Source of the DNA: VXNE01 sp965208745
Lineage (GTDB): Bacteria > Pseudomonadota > Gammaproteobacteria > Pseudomonadales > Azotimanducaceae
Length of the DNA stretch: 64,000 nucleotides
Assembly (NCBI GenBank): GCA_965208745.1
Contig: CBDBPN010000003.1
Location: 868,001-932,000 of the forward strand
Direction: 5' to 3'
The notes below the pieces were generated by a model. It had not been told where the DNA came from. It did not search any database and saw only the letters and a list, made by a program, of their open reading frames with translations. Positions 41,675-50,870 of the stretch are shown in pieces. The position numbers and the translations under genes were made by a program. How positions within the stretch are numbered: position 1 is the first letter of the stretch; the number at the start of each line of letters is the position of its first letter.

Positions 41675-44510
41675 AGCGGTAGCGCAGCTTGACGACGAAG
41701 ACGTCGATGACCGGCTCGGTCAGGGCGTCATCGAAGAGGTCGCCGAACGTGTCGTAGCCCCGGTCGGGCACATTGCTGCCCCGCGTGTACACGACGAAGA
41801 GGTCGGACAGCGGCGCGATCTCCCAGCGGTACCGCAGCTGCGCGGTCAGGCGGCTGATCGTGAAGTCGTCGCTCGGCTCGTCCGGGCCCTTCACCCGGCG
41901 CAGCAGGTCGCCGTCGCCGATCGGCACCTCGAAGAACTCGTTCTCCGTTCCGCGGATGCCCGCCCACTGCATGGTGAAGCGCAGCTGCTGGCGCGCGCTC
42001 AGGAAGTAGTCCACGGCCAGCTTCGGCTGCCAGTCGCGCGCGCGGAACGTCGTGAAGTTCCGCCCTCCCTGGTGGATCAGCCAGTGTTCCCGGTGGCTGT
42101 AGATCACGTCGAAGTCGAGCGAGAACCGATCCGAAGGCTTGAGCGTGAAACCGAAGCCGCCGCGGTACTCGTAGCCGTCGAGCTCCTCCTGGAACCCGCC
42201 GCCCTGGACGCTCCAACTGAACGGCTTGCTCGAGTCGGTGCCGTACGCCAGGGAAAGCTGCAGGCGGTCACCCGTGCGGTACGAGCCGTTGCCGCGGCTC
42301 TCGATGTCGTCCCAACGCGCGGGGAAGAAGTTGAACTCGGTGCGGATCTCGGAGCGGTTGTAGAACATGAAGCTGCTGCGGCCGAACATCCCGTCGCGGA
42401 TGATCCGTCCCTCGGCGTTCACCCAGCGTCCGTAGCTCACGTTGCTGCGCCACATGCGCACGCGCTTCATCCCGGCGCGCGACAGGCCGAGCGCGTATCG
42501 CGCGCCCCGGATGTCGTTGCGGCCGCGGAAACCGACATCGTTGATGTCGATGGTGTCGTCGAACCAGTCCAGGCCGAACTGGTGCTGGATGCCCCGGCGG
42601 GGGATGTACAGGGCGTCCGCGAACCCGGCATAGCCCCGCTCCTGCCCGTCGATCGCATCGTCGATGTCGCTGCCCAGGAGTTGCGCGTCGATCTTTGCCT
42701 TGCCGTTGCCGGACAGGTAGTGGCCGTCGATGCCGTGCACGATCGCCTGGCGGGCGGGGTGATCGAGGATCGTGCCGATGTAGCCGATGGAGCGGCGGCC
42801 CTCGCCGGCCGATTCGAGCAGTCCGCGCACCACGCCGAAGGTCCGTCCGTCGCCTTCGACGATCACCTCGCGGTCGTCCCGCTCGCCGCGCAGTTCAGGG
42901 TCGTCCTCGAACGCCGAAAGGGCTCCGAAACGCAGTGGCCCGGTCTGGCCCGTCAGCTTGACGGCGCCGAGGAGGTCGGTGGGCTTCGACTGTTCGTACC
43001 CTGGCACCCGCACGTCGTCGGGGATGTCGACGAGGCCCTTGCCGCCGATGCGCCGGGTGTTCAGGACGATCGTCGGAGGGCGTACGAAGGACTCCTTGGT
43101 CTGCCGCGCACCCATGGACTGGCTGGCGCCGCCGCTGGCCCGGAAGGCCGTGATCTGGCCTCGGGCGGTGGTGGTGAAGATCTCGCTGCCCTCGAGGAAG
43201 AACAGCCGTTTCTCCGGGAAGAACGTCTCGCGCGCCGTGAGGTTGATCACGACGTCGTCGGATTCGACGGATCCGAAATCCGGGTTCACGGCCGCGGTGA
43301 GCTGCAGGCCCTCGTTCGGCCGCCAGAAGACATCCACGCCGGCGTCGATATCATCCTCCTCGGCGACATGGTCGAACGTCGAGGCGGCATACGGGAACAC
43401 GGTCAACTCGCCCTTCGGGGCGACGCCGGGCACCTCCATCCGGCCGAGCGCCGACATGAAACGGGCTCCGGTAAACGGCAGCGCCGGCCAGCTCCACCGC
43501 TCGTCGATGTAGGCGACCTTGCGGTTGACCCACAGGCCCATGCTGCGCTGGTCGACGCCCCCCGGCATCGTCATCATCGCCCAGGGCAGGAAGAACTCGG
43601 CGCTCCAGCCGTCGTCGAGCACCGCGGTGCCGCGTTCCCACGGACCGTCCCACTCCGCCGTGTACTCCCGTTCCGGTTCCACCTTGCCGTCCATCACGGA
43701 CCCGCCGAGGTTGACCGTGAACCAGTACCCGTAGAGCCCCTCCCCCGACGTGTCGAGGGTCAGGCCGAAGGCGTCCCGGTTGATGTAGTCGTCCCTGGAC
43801 GAGAGGCGCGCCACCAGGGTCTCCCGCGGCTGCTCCATCCAGGCGCCGACGTACAGGCCCCGTTCCGTGTAGAGGTAGCGCACGACGGTGCGGTAACGCG
43901 GCTCGACCAGGGTGTCCGGGTCGATGACGCGCATGGCGTCGTAACCGGGGGTCTCCGCCCACACCGGTTCGTCGAGCGCGCCGTCGATTACGACGCCGAG
44001 TTCGCCGTCCGCATGCCTCGGCACGACGATGGCTTCGACGGGATCGCCGGTCGCACGCAGCGTCAAGGGGCGTTCGCCGAGGTCTGTCGTCTCCGAGACG
44101 ACTTGCACGGCCGGCACGACGGGTTCCGGATCGACGGGCTCCACCGGCTCGGACACCGGCGGCGCCGACGGCGTGTCCTCCGGTGCCGTCCGAACCATGC
44201 GGGCGGATGCGACAACCCCGTGCGGCAGCCACGCTCCCTCCCAGCCTCGGCGGACCGCCACGTCCCGCAGAGTCCGCGCCTCCTCCCCCGGGAGCGCGAA
44301 ACTGACGACGCGATGGCCGCGGAAACCGGTGGCATCGAAGCCGATCACCTCCGTGGCGATGCCGAGGGCCTCGCCGACCTCGGCCGCCCGCCTTTCGGCG
44401 TACCACGCGTTTTCGAAGCCGCCGAAGACGATGCGCGACAAGGTCGCGGGCGACTCGCCCTGCGCGGCCGCGGCCGCCACGAACGCCGCCACCGCCATTA
44501 GTCCTCTCAT
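41664..44510 (-). CDS. DUF5916 outer-membrane barrel protein with CBM9-like domain (paralogue 2)
   Basis: A 948-residue paralogue of 36185-38998 with the same layout: signal peptide (MRGLMAVAAFVAAAAAQGES), SPOR-like module (IVFGGFENAWYAERRAAEVG), variable Pro/Val linker, CBM9-like domain (VIDGALDEPVWAETPGYDAM) and a DUF5916 barrel ending LRYRFGG. The linker differs most between the two, the CBM9 and barrel least. An AAGGAGTG ribosome site follows a perfect hairpin (44525-44547). It lies at the head of a minus-strand run with the MFS and monooxygenase genes. Confidence 0.85.
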   Translation of the reverse strand: MRGLMAVAAFVAAAAAQGESPATLSRIVFGGFENAWYAERRAAEVGEALGIATEVIGFDATGFRGHRVVSFALPGEEARTLRDVAVRRGWEGAWLPHGVVASARMVRTAPEDTPSAPPVSEPVEPVDPEPVVPAVQVVSETTDLGERPLTLRATGDPVEAIVVPRHADGELGVVIDGALDEPVWAETPGYDAMRVIDPDTLVEPRYRTVVRYLYTERGLYVGAWMEQPRETLVARLSSRDDYINRDAFGLTLDTSGEGLYGYWFTVNLGGSVMDGKVEPEREYTAEWDGPWERGTAVLDDGWSAEFFLPWAMMTMPGGVDQRSMGLWVNRKVAYIDERWSWPALPFTGARFMSALGRMEVPGVAPKGELTVFPYAASTFDHVAEEDDIDAGVDVFWRPNEGLQLTAAVNPDFGSVESDDVVINLTARETFFPEKRLFFLEGSEIFTTTARGQITAFRASGGASQSMGARQTKESFVRPPTIVLNTRRIGGKGLVDIPDDVRVPGYEQSKPTDLLGAVKLTGQTGPLRFGALSAFEDDPELRGERDDREVIVEGDGRTFGVVRGLLESAGEGRRSIGYIGTILDHPARQAIVHGIDGHYLSGNGKAKIDAQLLGSDIDDAIDGQERGYAGFADALYIPRRGIQHQFGLDWFDDTIDINDVGFRGRNDIRGARYALGLSRAGMKRVRMWRSNVSYGRWVNAEGRIIRDGMFGRSSFMFYNRSEIRTEFNFFPARWDDIESRGNGSYRTGDRLQLSLAYGTDSSKPFSWSVQGGGFQEELDGYEYRGGFGFTLKPSDRFSLDFDVIYSHREHWLIHQGGRNFTTFRARDWQPKLAVDYFLSARQQLRFTMQWAGIRGTENEFFEVPIGDGDLLRRVKGPDEPSDDFTISRLTAQLRYRWEIAPLSDLFVVYTRGSNVPDRGYDTFGDLFDDALTEPVIDVFVVKLRYRFGG

Positions 44511-44524
44511 GCCACTCCTTTGGC

Positions 44525-44547
44525 GAGGGGCCCCGTCGGGGCCCCTC
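44525..44547 (-). promoter_or_regulatory. Perfect 10-bp hairpin just upstream of the DUF5916 start
   Basis: Arms GAGGGGCCCC / GGGGCCCCTC with a 3-base loop, lying between divergent genes and ending 15 bp before the minus-strand ATG, next to its Shine-Dalgarno sequence. It cannot terminate either flanking gene, so a leader role is possible. Confidence 0.45.
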
Positions 44548-44616
44548 TGCTCCCCGGCTGAAGGATCAACGCGGAATTGCGTATTCTACGCCGGAACCTC
44601 CGTCAGGCCGCCCCGC

Positions 44617-46059
44617 GTGTCCCAAGAACCCGACCTGCACGCCCTCCTCGAGACCGTCCTGACCCGGGAAATCCCGGGCTGCCTGGGCCTTGTTCAAGCG
44701 GAACGCCTGTCCGGCGGCGCGAGCCAGGAAACCTACCGCCTGGTCGTGGAGACCGCGGATGGCACGAGACAGCTCGCCCTGCGCCGCGCGGCCGGGGGCA
44801 TGGCCAGGGATCCCGCCGCGGGATATCCGGGCCTCACCGGAGAGGCGCGCCTCATGATCGCGGCCCGCGCCGCCGGCGTGCCGGAACCGGAGGTGCACTA
44901 CGTGCTGGCCGAGGATGACGGCATCGGGCCCGGATTCGTCATGGAGTGGCTCGACGGCGAGACCCTGGGCGCCCGGATCGTCCGGTCCCCTGCCCTCGCC
45001 GACGTGCGGCCCGGCCTGGCCGAGGCGTGCGGGGAGGTCCTCGCCCGTATTCACGGCATCGACATCGACGGCGCCGGTCTCGCCGCCGTCCTCGATCCCC
45101 TGACGCCGGAAGCGTTCGTTCACCAGACCTGGGATCGCTACAGGGCCATGGACACCCCGCAGCCGATGATCGACTTCACGGCGCGGTGGCTGCTGGAACA
45201 CCTGCCCGCGGATTTCGAGATGGGCCTCGTGCACAACGATTTCCGCAACGGCAACCTGATGGTGGATCCGACAGGCGTCGTCGCCGTGCTCGACTGGGAA
45301 GCGTCCCACATCGGCGACCCCATGCGGGACCTCGGCTGGATCTGCACGAACTCCTGGCGTTTCGGGGGCGCCGGTCCAGTAGGCGGATTCGGCAGCTACG
45401 AGGACCTCTTTCGGGGGTATGAACGGGTGTCGGGGGAACCCGTGGATCCCGACCGCGTGAAGTACTGGGAGGTCTTCGGCTCCTTCTGGTGGGCCGTCGG
45501 GTCTCTCCAGATGGCGGAGCACTACCGCACGGGGCCCGACCCGAGCGTCGAGCGCCCGGGCATCGGACGGCGCACGTCGGAGTGCCAGATAGACTGCGTG
45601 AACCTGCTGATTCCCGGCCCCGTCCAGGTCCCGGAGCCGCCGCCCTTCGACTCGACCCTCGACATGCCCCGCATCGACGAACTGCTCGTGAGCGTGCGCG
45701 ACTTCCTGCGGGGCGACGTCAGGGCGGAGACGGAGGGACGCACCCGGTTCCTGGCCCTCGTGGCGTCCAACTCCCTCGACATCGCGCTGCGTGAGACGGC
45801 GCTCGGACCGGGCCACCGCGCCGCCGAACTGGCCGGGTTACGCAGGGTGCTGCAGGACCCGGAAGGAGACCTCGAGACCCTGCGCTGGCGGCTCGTACAT
45901 GGCCTCCGGGACGGTTCGATCGGTCTCGCCCAGCCCGGACTGGCCGACCACTTGCGCCAGACCGTGGCCGTGCAGGTCGCGATCGATCAACCTCGTTACT
46001 CCGGCCTCGCTACCGCGTTGCGTCAAGGCTCCAGTGAGGCGGTCGATGCGGCTCGGTGA
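44617..46059 (+). CDS. APH-family phosphotransferase (ACAD10/11 kinase-like)
   Basis: A 480-residue kinase-like protein with GTG start at 44617 (VSQEPDLHALLETVLTREIP). The nucleotide region RLSGGASQETYRLVV, the Brenner catalytic loop LVHNDFRNGNLMVD (about 205) and the metal site VLDWEASHIGDPMRDLGWIC are complete. A C-terminal ~130-residue helical extension follows. The closest functional model is the kinase domain of ACAD10/11, or LvaA, that phosphorylates 4-hydroxyacyl-CoA. An acyl-CoA dehydrogenase lies 1.7 kb downstream (47727), which would fit such a pathway. Confidence 0.8.
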   Translation: MSQEPDLHALLETVLTREIPGCLGLVQAERLSGGASQETYRLVVETADGTRQLALRRAAGGMARDPAAGYPGLTGEARLMIAARAAGVPEPEVHYVLAEDDGIGPGFVMEWLDGETLGARIVRSPALADVRPGLAEACGEVLARIHGIDIDGAGLAAVLDPLTPEAFVHQTWDRYRAMDTPQPMIDFTARWLLEHLPADFEMGLVHNDFRNGNLMVDPTGVVAVLDWEASHIGDPMRDLGWICTNSWRFGGAGPVGGFGSYEDLFRGYERVSGEPVDPDRVKYWEVFGSFWWAVGSLQMAEHYRTGPDPSVERPGIGRRTSECQIDCVNLLIPGPVQVPEPPPFDSTLDMPRIDELLVSVRDFLRGDVRAETEGRTRFLALVASNSLDIALRETALGPGHRAAELAGLRRVLQDPEGDLETLRWRLVHGLRDGSIGLAQPGLADHLRQTVAVQVAIDQPRYSGLATALRQGSSEAVDAAR

Positions 46060-46453
46060 GGCGCGCTTCGCCCTCGTGCACCACGACGCATGCGCGGACA
46101 CGGGCTTCCACTACAGGATCACGCCATCCGGCGAGACCGAAGCCTGCGCCAGCGAATCCGAGCGCGTGGGGCGCGCGCACTGTATCGAGATCGTGCTCGA
46201 GGGCGACTTCTCCGGGCGACCTCCCGACGATCCGCAGCTCGAGGGGCTACGGGCGCTCCTGCTCACCCTCAAGCAGCGCTATCCCCGCATCGCGATCGGC
46301 GGACATCGACAGGTCCGTGGCGAGAAGACAACGTGCCCCGGCCGCCGCTTCCCGCTCCGCGAACTGCTGGACTGGTCCCGGTCGGGGCTGCTCGCCGAGC
46401 GGGACGCCGCGCTCGAGGCCGACATCGAGCGGCAGTACCGGCCGCCGAACTGA
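46046..46453 (+). CDS. N-acetylmuramoyl-L-alanine amidase-like protein
   Basis: A 135-residue amidase_2/PGRP-like domain. Visible: FALVHHDACADTGFHYRITP, CIEIVLEGDFSGRPPDDPQL, IAIGGHRQVRGEKTTCPGRR with the zinc-type His and Cys of the family. It lacks a signal peptide and is shorter than most amidases, so it may act in the cytoplasm on cell-wall fragments or be partial. The start overlaps the kinase gene by 14 bp. Confidence 0.72.
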   Translation: MRLGEARFALVHHDACADTGFHYRITPSGETEACASESERVGRAHCIEIVLEGDFSGRPPDDPQLEGLRALLLTLKQRYPRIAIGGHRQVRGEKTTCPGRRFPLRELLDWSRSGLLAERDAALEADIERQYRPPN

Positions 46454-47644
46454 TCAGGTAACCGCCGCGTACACCTGCCGCTTGTACTCGTGGCTGAACG
46501 GGTGCCAGAAACCCGGCAGACGCTGTGTGAAGACGAGCGCCGCGATGTCGGCGGCCGGCGACATCCAGCTATGCGTACCGGCCATGCCGCCCCAGTGGTA
46601 CTCGCCGGTCGCCGCATCGGGCTCGCCCGCCGCCGGGGCCGTCTTGAGGGCGAAACCCAGGCCGAACACCGTGTCCGGCATGTGCCAGAACGGGAACTGA
46701 ACACCGGCCCCTTCCGGGAGCTGGTTCGTGCGCATGAGTTCGAGCGTCCCGGCGTCGAGTATCCGTGTCCCATCGAGCGCGCCGCCACCCACGATCATGC
46801 GGATGAACCGCGTGTAGTCGAGGATGGTCGAGACCAGCCCGCCGCCGCCCGAGAGGAAGGCTTTCGGCGCGAGATAGCTGCCGAGCAGCACGTCCGGCGC
46901 AGCGTCGAGGCCGGGTACCATCGGGTCCATCTGGTCCCGGGCGGCGTAGTTGACGCAGAAGCGGTCGTGCTTCGAGGCGGGCACGTGGAAGTCCGTGTCG
47001 ACCATGCCGAGCGGCTCGAAGATGCGCCGCGCGAGATAACGGTCGAAGCGCTCGCCGGCCAGCACTTCCACCAGGCGCGCCAGGACATCCGTCGCCACGC
47101 TGTACTGGAAGCGCGTCCCGGGACGGTTGGCGAGCGGGATGTCCGCCAGCGCCTCGACGAGGTCCTCGAGGGTCGAGTCCGGCCTCGACAGGTTCCGCTC
47201 GGTGTACACGGCGTCCACGGGCGACTCGAGCAGGAAACCGTAGGAGAACCCGGCGCTGTGGCTCATGAGCTGCCGGATGGTCGGCGGCGTGTCGAGCGGT
47301 TCGGCGTCGGCCGCGTCGGTGGCGCCTTCCCGCAGCACGCTCAAGCCCGCGAGTTGCGGCAGGTGTTTCTCGACTGGATCGTCCAGGTCGAACCGGCCCT
47401 CCTGCCAAAGGGTCATCGCCGCGACGGAAGTGATGATCTTGGTGTTCGAGTAGATGCGGAAGATCGAGTCCGCGGCGAGGGGAATCCCGGCCTCCCGGTC
47501 CTGGTGCCCCCAAAGGCGGAAGTCCACCGGTTCGCCGCCCTCGAGGACCACCGACGACGCCATGGCGAGGAAGTCGTCGTCCAGGTACTTCTGCACCGCC
47601 TCGTGCATGGGTCCGAAGTCGTAGTCGCTGGGCCTCGTTTCCAC
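46454..47644 (-). CDS. Serine hydrolase, beta-lactamase (class C-like/esterase) family
   Basis: A 396-residue protein. The catalytic SxxK is in RIYSNTKIITSVAAM (about residue 66), the second motif YSV in RFQYSVATDVLARLVEVLAG, and GLVSTILDYTRFIRMIVGG follows. No clear signal peptide. It probably acts as an esterase or peptidase on small esters rather than as a resistance enzyme. It is the intact paralogue of the gene split by the integrative element and shows which parts that gene lost. Its stop abuts the amidase stop. Confidence 0.88.
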   Translation of the reverse strand: METRPSDYDFGPMHEAVQKYLDDDFLAMASSVVLEGGEPVDFRLWGHQDREAGIPLAADSIFRIYSNTKIITSVAAMTLWQEGRFDLDDPVEKHLPQLAGLSVLREGATDAADAEPLDTPPTIRQLMSHSAGFSYGFLLESPVDAVYTERNLSRPDSTLEDLVEALADIPLANRPGTRFQYSVATDVLARLVEVLAGERFDRYLARRIFEPLGMVDTDFHVPASKHDRFCVNYAARDQMDPMVPGLDAAPDVLLGSYLAPKAFLSGGGGLVSTILDYTRFIRMIVGGGALDGTRILDAGTLELMRTNQLPEGAGVQFPFWHMPDTVFGLGFALKTAPAAGEPDAATGEYHWGGMAGTHSWMSPAADIAALVFTQRLPGFWHPFSHEYKRQVYAAVT

Positions 47645-47677
47645 GGTGTCCTCCCGCGTTCTCGTGCGCCAGATGCA

Positions 47678-47702
47678 GGGACGGCCCGCGAGGGGCCGTC
47701 CC
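47678..47702. terminator. GC-rich hairpin between serine hydrolase and acyl-CoA dehydrogenase genes
   Basis: Perfect 10-bp arms GGGACGGCCC / GGGCCGTCCC with a 5-base loop, 25 bp beyond the stop of the minus-strand acyl-CoA dehydrogenase gene and before the next minus-strand gene. A T-run is not evident. Confidence 0.55.
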
Positions 47703-47726
47703 GCCGTGCGATGTCCGACGCCGCCG

Positions 47727-48992
47727 TCAGGCCGCGCCCTGGTATTTGCGGATCTCCGCGCGGCCCACGACGAAGTGATGCACCTCGTCCGGTCCGTCCG
47801 CGATGCGCAGCGTCCGCTGCCCCGTGTACATCCGCGCCAGCGGCGTCCACTGGGAGACGCCCGTGGCGCCGTGTATCTGGATCGCCTGGTCGATGATCTG
47901 GCACACGCGCTCCGGCACCATCGCCTTCACCATGTGCACCCAGATCCGCGCCTCGCGGTTGCCGAGCACGTCCATCGCCTTGGCGGCCTTCAGCACCATC
48001 AGGCGCATCGCCTCGATCTCGATGCGCGCGCGGGAGATGACCTCGACGTTCTTGCCGAGCTGCGCGATCGGGCGACCGAAGGCTTCCCGCGACAGGCCCC
48101 GGCGCACCATCAGGTCGAGGGCGCGTTCCGCCTGGCCGATCGAGCGCATGCAGTGGTGGATGCGGCCCGGGCCGAGGCGGCCCTGGGAGATCTCGAAGCC
48201 GCGCCCCTCGCCGAGCAGGATGTTCTCCTTCGGCACGCGGGCGTCGTGGAACTTCAGGTGCATGTGCCCGTGGGGGGCGTCGTCGTGGCCGAACACTTCC
48301 ATCGGCTCGATGATCTCGACGCCCGGGTTGTCGATGGGCACGAGGATCTGCGACTGCTGCCGGTGCGGCGGGGCGGTCGGGTCCGTCTGGACCATCGTGA
48401 TCATGACCTTGCAGCGGCTGTCGCCGGCGCCGGAGATGTAGAACTTCTCGCCGGTGATCACCCACTCGTCGCCGTCGAGGCGCGCCTGGGTCGCGATCTG
48501 CTTGGCATCCGACGACGCGAGGTTCGGCTCCGTCATCGCGTACGCGGAGCGGATCTCGCCGTTCAGCAGCGGCTTCAGCCACTTCTCCTTCTGCTCCGGC
48601 GTACCGTAGCGCTCGAGCACTTCCATGTTGCCGGTGTCGGGCGCGCTGCAGTTCAGGCACTCGGAAGCGATCGGGTTCTTGCCGAGTTGCGCGGCGATGT
48701 ACGCGTAGTCGAGGTTCTTGAGGCCCTCGCCCGTGTCCGCGTCCGGCAGGAAGAAGTTCCACAGGCCATTGGATTTCGCCTTGTCCTTCAGCCCGCCGAG
48801 AATCGTCTCCTGGCGCGGCGAGAGGCTCCAGCGGTCGCCGTGCTCGCCGGCCGCCTCGAAGTACTCCTCCGTCCGCGGCTCGACATCCTCGGCGATGAAC
48901 TTCGTCACCGCGTCGAGCAGGGGCTGGGCTTCCTCGCCCATGGTCAGGTCGTTGAGATCGGCTTCGATGTCCGAGACGGCCGCTTCGGCCAT
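47727..48992 (-). CDS. Acyl-CoA dehydrogenase family protein
   Basis: A 421-residue flavoprotein, start ATG 48992 (MAEAAVSDIEADLND). FAD/substrate segments are visible: SAYAMTEPNLASSDAKQIAT, WVITGEKFYISGAGDSRCKV, GRLGPGRIHHCMRSIGQAER and IQIHGATGVSQWTPLARMYT. The IHGATGV...PLARMY end resembles ACAD10/11 and other branched- or hydroxyacyl-CoA dehydrogenases. The catalytic base cannot be assigned with confidence. It pairs conceptually with the APH-like kinase at 44617. Confidence 0.89.
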   Translation of the reverse strand: MAEAAVSDIEADLNDLTMGEEAQPLLDAVTKFIAEDVEPRTEEYFEAAGEHGDRWSLSPRQETILGGLKDKAKSNGLWNFFLPDADTGEGLKNLDYAYIAAQLGKNPIASECLNCSAPDTGNMEVLERYGTPEQKEKWLKPLLNGEIRSAYAMTEPNLASSDAKQIATQARLDGDEWVITGEKFYISGAGDSRCKVMITMVQTDPTAPPHRQQSQILVPIDNPGVEIIEPMEVFGHDDAPHGHMHLKFHDARVPKENILLGEGRGFEISQGRLGPGRIHHCMRSIGQAERALDLMVRRGLSREAFGRPIAQLGKNVEVISRARIEIEAMRLMVLKAAKAMDVLGNREARIWVHMVKAMVPERVCQIIDQAIQIHGATGVSQWTPLARMYTGQRTLRIADGPDEVHHFVVGRAEIRKYQGAA

Positions 48993-49119
48993 GGCTTTCC
49001 TCCCGTCGGGTGTGATTCGAGCGTCAAAAGCGCCGTATTCTACAGACATTCGAGAGGTCGCCGGCCCCACGCTCGGGCCGATGGCTGCGGCCCTGCGGAC
49101 CGCCCTCGCTGCGGGCGCG

Positions 49120-49767
49120 CTAAAGCAGCACCGTACGGAACGTCACCGATACGCGGCGGGCCCGGGGCCCCCAGCCACCGTGCTGGAGCCGTTCACGTCT
49201 GCGTTTGGCGATGCCATGGAGCCACCGGTACCTGGCGTCATTGGTCAGGATGAGCGCGGATCCCTGCGCAAGGGCCATGTGTACGGTTGCAGACCGATTA
49301 GCACGCAACGGACGGAAGTCCATCAGCCAGGTATCGCCGAGACTGATGGTCGCCACCGCGTCGCCGAAGCAATGCCGGTCGATGTGCATGGCAATGCCCT
49401 GACCAGCCGTGTACTCGTTCACGATTGCCTGGTCAGGGACTCGGTCGAAGGCACCCGTCTCTTTGTACAGTCGCTGGGCGAGGTCGGCGAGCCAATCCGG
49501 CAGCGGACCTATGCGCATGTCGGAGGTGACCACTCTCGATCGGTAGTCGTAACGCCAGCCATAGTGCTGCACGGCTCGTTCCAGAGTGGACATCCAGTCC
49601 GATCGGTCGATGGATTCCAGCGCCCGCTGCTGCTCGGCGGGGCTCAAGAAGTCCGGAAGATACTCGAGCCCCTGGATTTCCGGGACAGCAGCGTTAGCCA
49701 GGCCATCCGCGCTCGGGAAGTGCGCGCCCTCGGCATCGCGGAAATCGAGCGAAGGCTGCCCGCTCAT
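49120..49767 (-). CDS. AlkB-like 2OG-Fe(II) oxygenase
   Basis: A 215-residue protein with start ATG 49767 (MSGQPSLDFRDAE), overlapping the methyltransferase-like stop as ATGA. The iron motif MHIDRH and the distal His region YRWLHGIAKRRRERL, then RARRVSVTFRTVLL with the 2-oxoglutarate/substrate Args, are intact. The order PGLEYLPDFLSPAEQ-type N-terminus (LEYLPDFLSPAEQQRALESI) resembles ALKBH8/AlkB demethylases. It could repair alkylated nucleic acid or modify tRNA. Confidence 0.85.
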   Translation of the reverse strand: MSGQPSLDFRDAEGAHFPSADGLANAAVPEIQGLEYLPDFLSPAEQQRALESIDRSDWMSTLERAVQHYGWRYDYRSRVVTSDMRIGPLPDWLADLAQRLYKETGAFDRVPDQAIVNEYTAGQGIAMHIDRHCFGDAVATISLGDTWLMDFRPLRANRSATVHMALAQGSALILTNDARYRWLHGIAKRRRERLQHGGWGPRARRVSVTFRTVLL

Positions 49768-50663
49768 TGCCGCCTCCAAGGGCCGGACAAGAGTTCGACC
49801 GTCGCGACGCGCTCGGACGGACCTTTGTGTCGGACTCGGACTCGACTGTCCTTCATCATTGAGCGGAACTCTTCCCACGCGGTGTCAAACTCCCTGGGCC
49901 TTTCGCGACTATGTGCATCCACCGCCACCAATCGGGCACTCCGATCCAGACCGGCGACGGCCTCGCACAGTTCAGCGAAGATCGCCAGACCGCCATGGCG
50001 GTGCACTTGCATCAGCGAGTGTCCGAGTGTGATCAGGACGTTGGTCGGCGGACCCTGGGGCCAAACACTCGCGTAAACCGCGTCCTCGCTGTTTAAACAG
50101 CGGTGTCGCCTGCAATCCAAACCCGTCCCAGACGCGCTTGGCTAACGTGGACATTTCGGTGGCGTGGTCATATCGAACAGGTCGAGTGACAGTCCTTTAC
50201 GCTCGCTCGTCACGCTGTGCATGAAGTCCCAGAACACCCAAGTGAAGAGGCCGGGACCGGCTCCCAAATCCAGATGCATCGCAGTCCGAACACTCTGGTC
50301 AAAGGGTACGTCTTGCATGCACCTGTCGAGCGTCTCCAGATACCTGTCGTACCTGTAGTGAGGCTGGTCCCGCGGGCTTCCCACCACGAACCGTTGCGCA
50401 TAGCCGATGCACTGGGCCAGCGTCACGTCGGGCGGAATGGCATAACCGGGGTCGTCGCTCCCCTCCTCCTTCTCGAGGTTCTCGATGACGCTCACGTACC
50501 GGCCCTTGATCTCAGGACTTTCCCAACCCCCTGCTCTACCGGCGACTCCGCGCGCCGGCTGGGCCCGCTTTGGTCCGAGTCCTGGGCGATCCTGACGCAC
50601 TTCGGCGGTGGTCGAGGTGCGCGTGCCCCGTTTGCGGAGGTACGGTTTCGGAGTTCGTCGCAT
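49764..50663 (-). pseudogene. Class I SAM methyltransferase-like gene, two frameshifts
   Basis: Three frame segments join into one protein: RYVSVIENLEKEE...AQRFVVGS...AMHLDLGAGPGLFTWVFWDF (motif I LDLGAGPG) to about 50175; then YDHATEMSTLAKRVWDGFGL to about 50105; then NSEDAVYASVWPQGPPTNVL to the stop at 49764. The start is unclear (ATG 50663 or later; no ribosome site seen). Its stop overlaps the AlkB start, so the two were a coupled operon. Function, including whether the substrate is nucleic acid, is unknown. Confidence 0.68.
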
Positions 50664-50870
50664 GCCGGTAGGTGGGGCTCCGGATCAAGCCGTTCTTGCA
50701 TCCATCATACTCGAACGCCTCCGCTCCAAAACGTGTCGAAGCCCGTACCGGAGGCGCGGCTCACGACGTATCAGGACGCCCGGCAGCCGGCGACTCTCGC
50801 GTCACCCGGTTGACCCACACCCTGACCCTCGCATTCAATTCGGCCCTTGTGCCCGGCAAGCGGATGAGAC

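Noticed and set aside
42072..44501. An 809-codon plus-strand open frame opposite the DUF5916 gene
   Set aside because: No domain or start signal; it mirrors codon bias of the real minus-strand gene. The similar frames opposite 36185-38998 were rejected for the same reason.
46454..47644. Antibiotic-resistance beta-lactamase
   Set aside because: The SxxK and YxV motifs fit the wide esterase/peptidase branch; there is no clear export signal, and no specific resistance subfamily features were seen.
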